NCBI GenBank assembly: GCA_001821935.1
Contig: MHOU01000002.1
Location: forward strand, 23,484 to 58,773
Direction of reading: 5' to 3'
DNA: 35,290 bases
From: Candidatus Staskawiczbacteria bacterium RIFCSPHIGHO2_02_FULL_43_16
GTDB lineage: Bacteria > Patescibacteriota > Minisyncoccia > Minisyncoccales > Staskawiczbacteraceae
Position 1 is the first letter of the stretch. Each line of letters starts with the position of its first letter. The position numbers were made by a program, and so were the translations under genes. Below the pieces are notes generated by a model, which made no database searches, was not told where the DNA came from, and saw nothing but the letters and a program-made list of their open reading frames with translations. Positions 31,378 through 35,290 of the stretch are shown here, piece by piece.

Positions 31378-31986
31378 ATGAAAGTTATTATTGTCAGGCA
31401 TGCGAAGACCAATGAGAATGCGCAGGATAGGTTAGCTATTGCCAAATCAAATATTTTGTTGAATGAAGAGGGGGTAAAGCAAGCTGAAAAGCTGGGGCAT
31501 TATTTGAAAGGCCACCGGATTTCACATGCGTATTCCGGCCCATTAAAACGCGCCGTGCATACGGCTGAAAAAATTTTACAGCATCACCCGGATGCACAGC
31601 TGATTGTTTCTGACCATTTAAACGAGCAAAATTTGGGGGTGGCTGAAACCATGCCCAAAGCCGTTTGGAAAGAGATGAAGAAAAAATCCACAGACCCGTG
31701 GCATTTGTTTAAAGAGGAAAAAGGGGAGTCGTACAGAGACATGCAGGCTCGGGTGGCAAAATTTTTCCACGAACTAATTGCCAAGCACGGGCCCAATGAT
31801 ACTATTTTAATGGTCAGCCATGGCGGTACGTTGGGAGTTTTATTGTTGCATATTTTGAAAAAAGAACTGACCGAAGAAAATTACCGCGCCCACCAGCCCA
31901 AAAATACAGAGTTTACGATTGTGGAAATTAGTGAAGATGGGCAAAAGAAAATTCACGATTTAAATAGTAATAAACATTTAAATTAA
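31378..31986 (+). CDS. Histidine phosphatase family protein (phosphoglycerate-mutase-like)
   Basis: A 202-residue protein with the catalytic VRHAKTNEN (His8), SGPLKRAVHTAEKIL (second Arg) and the late MVSHGGTLG. It could be a broad phosphatase or a cofactor-dependent mutase; the sequence does not separate these. It is followed 6 nt later by the YbaB gene. Confidence 0.88.
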   Translation: MKVIIVRHAKTNENAQDRLAIAKSNILLNEEGVKQAEKLGHYLKGHRISHAYSGPLKRAVHTAEKILQHHPDAQLIVSDHLNEQNLGVAETMPKAVWKEMKKKSTDPWHLFKEEKGESYRDMQARVAKFFHELIAKHGPNDTILMVSHGGTLGVLLLHILKKELTEENYRAHQPKNTEFTIVEISEDGQKKIHDLNSNKHLN

Positions 31987-31992
31987 AAAACT

Positions 31993-32256
31993 ATGCTAGA
32001 CGCATTTAAAAATTTGGGAAAGTTGAATGAATTAAAAAAGATGCAGGATGAATTTAAGAAGGAGCGCATGACCATTGAAAAAAGGGGAGTGGTGGTTACC
32101 ATGAATGGAAACTTCGGAGTTGATGAAATAAAGTTAAATCCTGAATTGGGCATTGAAGACCAGCAGAGCGCACTGAAAGAGGTTATAAATGAGGCTCGAG
32201 AAGAAATACAAAAGACATTGGCAAAGAAGATGATGGCTAGTGGAATCGGGTTTTAA
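31993..32256 (+). CDS. YbaB/EbfC-family nucleoid-associated protein
   Basis: An 87-residue protein with KLNELKKMQDEFKKERMTIE as the N-terminal helix, VVVTMNGNFGVDEIKLNPEL strands and a C-terminal helix EVINEAREEIQKTLAKKM. YbaB proteins form dimers that bind DNA. In many bacteria they pair with dnaX and recR, which are not adjacent here. A terminator follows. Confidence 0.88.
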   Translation: MLDAFKNLGKLNELKKMQDEFKKERMTIEKRGVVVTMNGNFGVDEIKLNPELGIEDQQSALKEVINEAREEIQKTLAKKMMASGIGF

Positions 32257-32267
32257 ATCTTAGTCAA

Positions 32268-32294
32268 AAAAAACCGCTCATTGAGCGGTTTTTT
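32268..32294 (+). terminator. Rho-independent terminator
   Basis: AAAAAACCGCTCA-T-TGAGCGGTTTTTT, symmetrical, behind the YbaB gene. Confidence 0.88.
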
Positions 32295-32301
32295 GGTGTA
32301 A

Positions 32302-32330
32302 TTGACATGGGCGTGGATACCTGATATAAA
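32302..32330 (+). promoter_or_regulatory. Consensus sigma-70 promoter
   Basis: TTGACA (32302-32307), a 17-nt spacer and TATAAA (32325-32330), giving a leader of about 63 nt before ATG 32400. Confidence 0.78.
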
Positions 32331-32399
32331 AACACCAGTACCATGATATTTTTACGCCCCAGTGTTTGGGGTGTATGGGCTTTAACTACGGGGGTAATC

Positions 32400-32825
32400 A
32401 TGGCATTGGTTTTGCCTAAGGATTTTGACGGGCCGGCGTGGGATGCTTGCGGACAATTTTTGCGTCAATTTCACGAGAAGGCCAATGAGGTCTTTAAGGC
32501 AATGCACCAACCCGAATTCGGGTTCGTTGTTGCCCATTGGCAAAGTGAGACTGCAAAAATCCCCACACATTACTTGCGTCGTGTGGGATACTCCAGCCCC
32601 GCGTACGTTCTCCTGGACAATTTTGTTGGATTTGGGGTTGGGATTGAAGACCCCTTTCGACCCAAAACTTTTTCGGCGGCGGAAAACCTTGTCAAGGTTG
32701 CCAAGAAAAAGTTTGAGTTGAAATTTGGGTTGATCTTCTGGACTAAGCCCGGTTTCGATTTTGTTCCCAGTAAGTATTACCGGGTAATGATAGGGGAACA
32801 ACTTGCGGGAAGCGCCAAGAAGTAG
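32400..32825 (+). CDS. Hypothetical protein
   Basis: Not recognised. I favour ATG 32400 (MALVLPKDFDGPAWDACGQF, 141 residues), which has GGGGG upstream and a leader length like similar genes here; ATG 32343 would add a hydrophobic segment (VWGVWALTTGVIMALVL). The protein is soluble and alpha/beta-like, rich in Phe and Lys. It is preceded by its own consensus promoter. Confidence 0.6.
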   Translation: MALVLPKDFDGPAWDACGQFLRQFHEKANEVFKAMHQPEFGFVVAHWQSETAKIPTHYLRRVGYSSPAYVLLDNFVGFGVGIEDPFRPKTFSAAENLVKVAKKKFELKFGLIFWTKPGFDFVPSKYYRVMIGEQLAGSAKK

Positions 32826-32876
32826 TGTCGTTAGTAAGCCATTCGGATTTCCGCGTGGCTCTTTTTTTGAATATTA

Positions 32877-32905
32877 TAGACATTAATAGCTCTTGGTTGT
32901 ATTAT
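32877..32905 (+). promoter_or_regulatory. Sigma-70 promoter of the lipoprotein gene
   Basis: TAGACA (32877-32882), a 17-nt spacer and TATTAT (32900-32905), about 65 nt before the ATG at 32971. Confidence 0.65.
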
Positions 32906-32970
32906 ACATTCAAGTCGCTCTTAACATCGTCTGGCTACCAAGAACCATTTTCTCATAAAGGGAGAGATAC

Positions 32971-33390
32971 ATGCTCAATCGCATCGGTTTTGTGGCGTTT
33001 TTCATCATGGCCTTGGCTTTCGCGGGTTGCTACAGGAAGCATGCGGATGACCCTACGCAAAAGTGGGTCAACATCCACCGGCTGTTCATGAACGAACCAC
33101 ACTCCTACACGTTTATGATCAAGGATGACCCTGCGAGCAAGGATTTTAAGATGATTCGTGTCGTCAATCGCGGGTTATCCAGTGTTGGCAGGCCAAGTCC
33201 GCGAATCATCGAAGATGTCCTCAAGGGAGAGTTGATGTGGGCCACGGCAAAAATTGGTGAGTACTCTGAAGGGTCTTACCTTTACGATCTGGAAATCCAC
33301 ATTCACAGTGTCAAGGATGTCGAGCCGGGCGGATGGGAAAAAATGGAGGGGAAGACTCTCCGAAAAGGTCAAAACGCCGTAATTGAGTGA
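32971..33390 (+). CDS. Hypothetical lipoprotein
   Basis: A 139-residue protein with a type II signal peptide: MLNRIGFVAFFIMALAFAGC, where Cys20 would be lipidated (lipobox FAGC). The mature part is not recognised; it has alternating strands and no catalytic motif. AGGGAGA lies before the ATG. It belongs to the same promoter/leader class as the preceding unknown gene. Confidence 0.75.
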   Translation: MLNRIGFVAFFIMALAFAGCYRKHADDPTQKWVNIHRLFMNEPHSYTFMIKDDPASKDFKMIRVVNRGLSSVGRPSPRIIEDVLKGELMWATAKIGEYSEGSYLYDLEIHIHSVKDVEPGGWEKMEGKTLRKGQNAVIE

Positions 33391-33396
33391 CGCAGG

Positions 33397-33416
33397 CCAT
33401 GGTGAAACCATGTTTT
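33397..33416 (+). terminator. Weak terminator
   Basis: CATGGT-GAA-ACCATG then TTTT, after the lipoprotein gene; the T8 run at 33425-33432 may contribute. Confidence 0.55.
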
Positions 33417-33435
33417 CGCCAGGGATTTTTTTTGC

Positions 33436-33441
33436 TATACT
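33436..33441 (+). promoter_or_regulatory. -10 box of the beta-CASP gene
   Basis: TATACT lies 8 nt before ATG 33450, within a block shared with the ZIP gene promoter (25145-25161). Confidence 0.6.
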
Positions 33442-33449
33442 AATCATAC

Positions 33450-34856
33450 ATGCGGATTACATTTTACGGTGCGGCGCAAACGGTGACGGGGTCTAAATAC
33501 TTACTGGAAGTTGGGGACTTTAAATTACTGTTGGACTGCGGCATGCACCAGGGCAAGCGTGATGTTGCCAATGAATTAAACGAACATTTTCCTATTAATG
33601 CAGATAAGGTTGATGCTGTGATACTTTCGCACGCCCATGCAGACCACTGCGGCATGTTGCCGGTGCTGGTGCGGGAAGGTTTTAAGGGAAAAATTTATTG
33701 CACCGCCGCTACGGCTGACATTGCCAAATTTATTTTAGAAGATGCGGCCAATATCCAGGAACATGACGCGTTTTATTTTAATAAACATTTGCCCGAGGGG
33801 CACAAGCCGATTGTGCCATTATATAGCCACCAAGATGTAAAGAAGGTGGGCGGCCATTTTGAGCCCGTGCCATATTTTAGGTTAAGCGGGCAATGGACCC
33901 AATTAAACCCGAACATCCGTTTTAAATTTTATGACGCGGGGCATATTTTGGGGTCTGCGGTGACACTTTTAGAGATAACCGAGGCCGGGCAAACCAAGCG
34001 TTTGGTGTTTACGGGTGACTTGGGCAGGCACTTTTTGCCTATTTTGCGGGATCCCGAATTCGTCCAAGAACCGGCAGAAATGTTAATTACTGAAGCAACT
34101 TATGGCGGCAGGGCCCACAAACCAGTGGCAGATTTAGAGGGCGAACTAAAAACCATTATCACCCAAGCCGTGGTACAAAAAAGTAAAATTATTGTGCCGG
34201 CGTTTTCATTGGGAAGAACGCAGGAATTATTATATGTGTTGCATAAAATGCTGGATGCAAAGCAAATTCCTGCACTACCCATTTTTGTAGATAGCCCATT
34301 GTCACAAAAAATCACTCGGGTGTTTAACACCTATACCAATGACTTTGACGAACAATTTTGGGAAGATTTTGGTGAAAAGGGCGAAAAAGCTTTTTTCTTT
34401 GACGGCTTAACTAGTACGGCTTCTATTGAAGAATCAAAAAGCATTAACGACAAGCTTGGCCCGTATATGGTGATTGCCGGCAGTGGCATGTGCGAAGGTG
34501 GCCGTATTTTGCACCATTTAAAAAACAACATTGATAACCCTAATAATATTTTGTTAATTACCGGATATCAGGCGGAAGGTACGCTGGGCAGAAAGTTGAT
34601 TGAAGGCATTACACCCGTTAATATTTTTGGTTTGCCGCATCATGTAAAGGCAAAAATAATTGTTTTAAATGAACTTTCCGCCCACGCCGACCAAAAAGAT
34701 TTATTGAATTATGTGGCGCACATTGAAGGGCTTAAAAAAGTATTTTTAGTGCACACTGAACTTCCTCAGGCAACAGCATTTAAGGGGTTAGTTTCGGCCG
34801 CGCATCCTAATATTGAAGTGAATATCCCGGAGTTTAGGGAGGAGTTTGATGTTTAA
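33450..34856 (+). CDS. Beta-CASP metallo-beta-lactamase ribonuclease
   Basis: A 468-residue protein of the CPSF73/Ysh1-like class. The metal motif is LSHAHADHCG (His61, His63, Asp65, His66), with AGHILGSA, VFTGDLG, and the beta-CASP motifs EATYGGR, VPAFSLGRTQELLY, IAGSGMCEGGRI, and the C-terminal NELSAHADQKDLL. These enzymes are endo- or 5'-3' exoribonucleases in RNA maturation and decay. The last codons overlap a short ATG frame that probably is not a gene. Confidence 0.93.
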   Translation: MRITFYGAAQTVTGSKYLLEVGDFKLLLDCGMHQGKRDVANELNEHFPINADKVDAVILSHAHADHCGMLPVLVREGFKGKIYCTAATADIAKFILEDAANIQEHDAFYFNKHLPEGHKPIVPLYSHQDVKKVGGHFEPVPYFRLSGQWTQLNPNIRFKFYDAGHILGSAVTLLEITEAGQTKRLVFTGDLGRHFLPILRDPEFVQEPAEMLITEATYGGRAHKPVADLEGELKTIITQAVVQKSKIIVPAFSLGRTQELLYVLHKMLDAKQIPALPIFVDSPLSQKITRVFNTYTNDFDEQFWEDFGEKGEKAFFFDGLTSTASIEESKSINDKLGPYMVIAGSGMCEGGRILHHLKNNIDNPNNILLITGYQAEGTLGRKLIEGITPVNIFGLPHHVKAKIIVLNELSAHADQKDLLNYVAHIEGLKKVFLVHTELPQATAFKGLVSAAHPNIEVNIPEFREEFDV

Positions 34857-35147
34857 GTTTCGCTCGGGTATTCCGCTAAAAGATGACGCGGTTAATTTTG
34901 CCAGCGCAAACCGGCTGCGGGCCCGCGCGCTCGTGCGCGCAGCTCCCTTCGCCTATTACCGCTCATCTCTCGGCAGAAAACCCCGCCCAGGCGGGGACCA
35001 TGCTTTTCTGCCTGCGAGGTGCACTTTTGGCGCAATACCCTCGCTTCATGCCGACCCAAAAAGCTTTTTTGGGTCGGCATCTAGTTTTTCCCAAAGCTTT
35101 GTGTTATAAAAAAGTTAGCCCATTACTTATTTGTAAAGGAGGTTATC
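34857..35147 (+). other. Intergenic array of GC-rich hairpins
   Basis: I see no convincing gene in these 291 bases. Hairpins are GCGCGC-TCGT-GCGCGC (34925-34940), a two-step stem GGCAGAAAA/TTTTCTGCC enclosing CCCCGCC/GGCGGGG (34972-35012), and the terminator at 35048-35080. An ORF starting at 34849 runs through all of them and encodes a low-complexity Arg/Ala-rich peptide. A weak -10 (TATAAA, 35105-35110) precedes the last gene. Confidence 0.6.
35048..35080 (+). terminator. Strong symmetrical terminator
   Basis: ATGCCGACCCAAAAA-GCT-TTTTTGGGTCGGCAT with a 15-bp perfect stem. Confidence 0.88.
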
Positions 35148-35290
35148 GTGATTGGTTATGGTAGGGGATACGGCCTTTTGCTCTGGTGTACGTTGTTGGT
35201 GAATTTGGCAATTGTCATTTCGATGTCTGTTTTGGTCGGACTTAGGATTGGCCTCGATGGCTTCGAACAAAACCCAAATCTACACTGGTG
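35148..35290 (+). CDS. Hypothetical membrane protein, 3'-truncated by the window
   Basis: The GTG start at 35148 follows AAAGGAGGTTATC, a near-perfect Shine-Dalgarno. The first 47 residues contain a hydrophobic helix (GLLLWCTLLVNLAIVISMSV) and then LGLDGFEQNPN-like polar sequence (read IGLDGFEQNPNLHW). It belongs by start type to the consensus-promoter class of unknown genes. Confidence 0.6.
   Translation, partial: MIGYGRGYGLLLWCTLLVNLAIVISMSVLVGLRIGLDGFEQNPNLHW

Noticed and set aside
34849-35109. ORF overlapping the end of the beta-CASP gene
   Set aside because: It runs through several GC-rich hairpins and a terminator and encodes a low-complexity peptide in more than one frame, so it is probably not a gene.

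Overview
The window looks like chromosomal DNA of a small-genome bacterium of the Candidate Phyla Radiation (Patescibacteria, Parcubacteria-like). This assignment is inferred from gene content and style: short compact genes, many unrecognised small membrane proteins, a RecB-like nuclease next to a Pif1-like helicase, a single-chain PheRS, an intron-bearing initiator tRNA, and many genes whose -10 box lies only 6-9 nt before the ATG. No rRNA or other taxonomic marker is present to settle it.

Layout. 1-2816: end of an unknown protein, a PD-(D/E)XK nuclease and a Pif1-like helicase. 2817-4241: RNA locus with initiator tRNA-fMet split by a compact 274-nt group I intron, a putative homing-endonuclease gene, elongator tRNA-Met and tRNA-Asp. 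4411-7058: soluble PAS histidine kinase and two response regulators, followed by a probable OmpR/PhoB-type operator and small membrane proteins (one of the lmo0937 family). 8236-10790: membrane-anchored GH10 xylanase-like enzyme and a surface protein with two Fn3-like repeats. 11011-15587: M3 oligopeptidase, an unknown membrane protein and GlmS. 15593-20923: acetyltransferase, unknown proteins, alpha/beta hydrolase, DsbA-like oxidoreductase and an Nramp-like transporter. 20954-25058: small envelope proteins (YtxH, YggT), an ABC exporter and a secreted protein; two of these genes carry the same structured leader element. 25170-28390: ZIP transporter, single-chain PheRS, an HTH/sigma-region-4 protein, a winged-helix regulator between two 32-bp palindromes, and a zinc ribbon. 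28497-34856: GyrB, an NT5C-like phosphatase, a histidine phosphatase, YbaB/EbfC, two unknown proteins and a beta-CASP RNase. The end is a cluster of hairpins and the start of another membrane protein.

Most notable signals. (1) The initiator tRNA: a complete group I intron core can be folded by eye, its P1 arm carries a near-copy of the tRNA's own T arm, and the tRNA has an odd D/T-loop pairing. (2) A homing-endonuclease-like cassette flanked by 10-bp direct repeats that appears to have split the promoter of the tRNA-Met/tRNA-Asp unit. (3) A roughly 100-nt element upstream of two genes 3 kb apart, whose 12-bp stem has changed at six positions while keeping pairing (five double substitutions), with a conserved loop. 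(4) Two styles of gene start: leaderless-looking housekeeping genes, and genes of mostly unknown function with a consensus promoter, a leader of tens of nt and a strong Shine-Dalgarno. (5) Palindromic elements inserted in frame into coding sequences.
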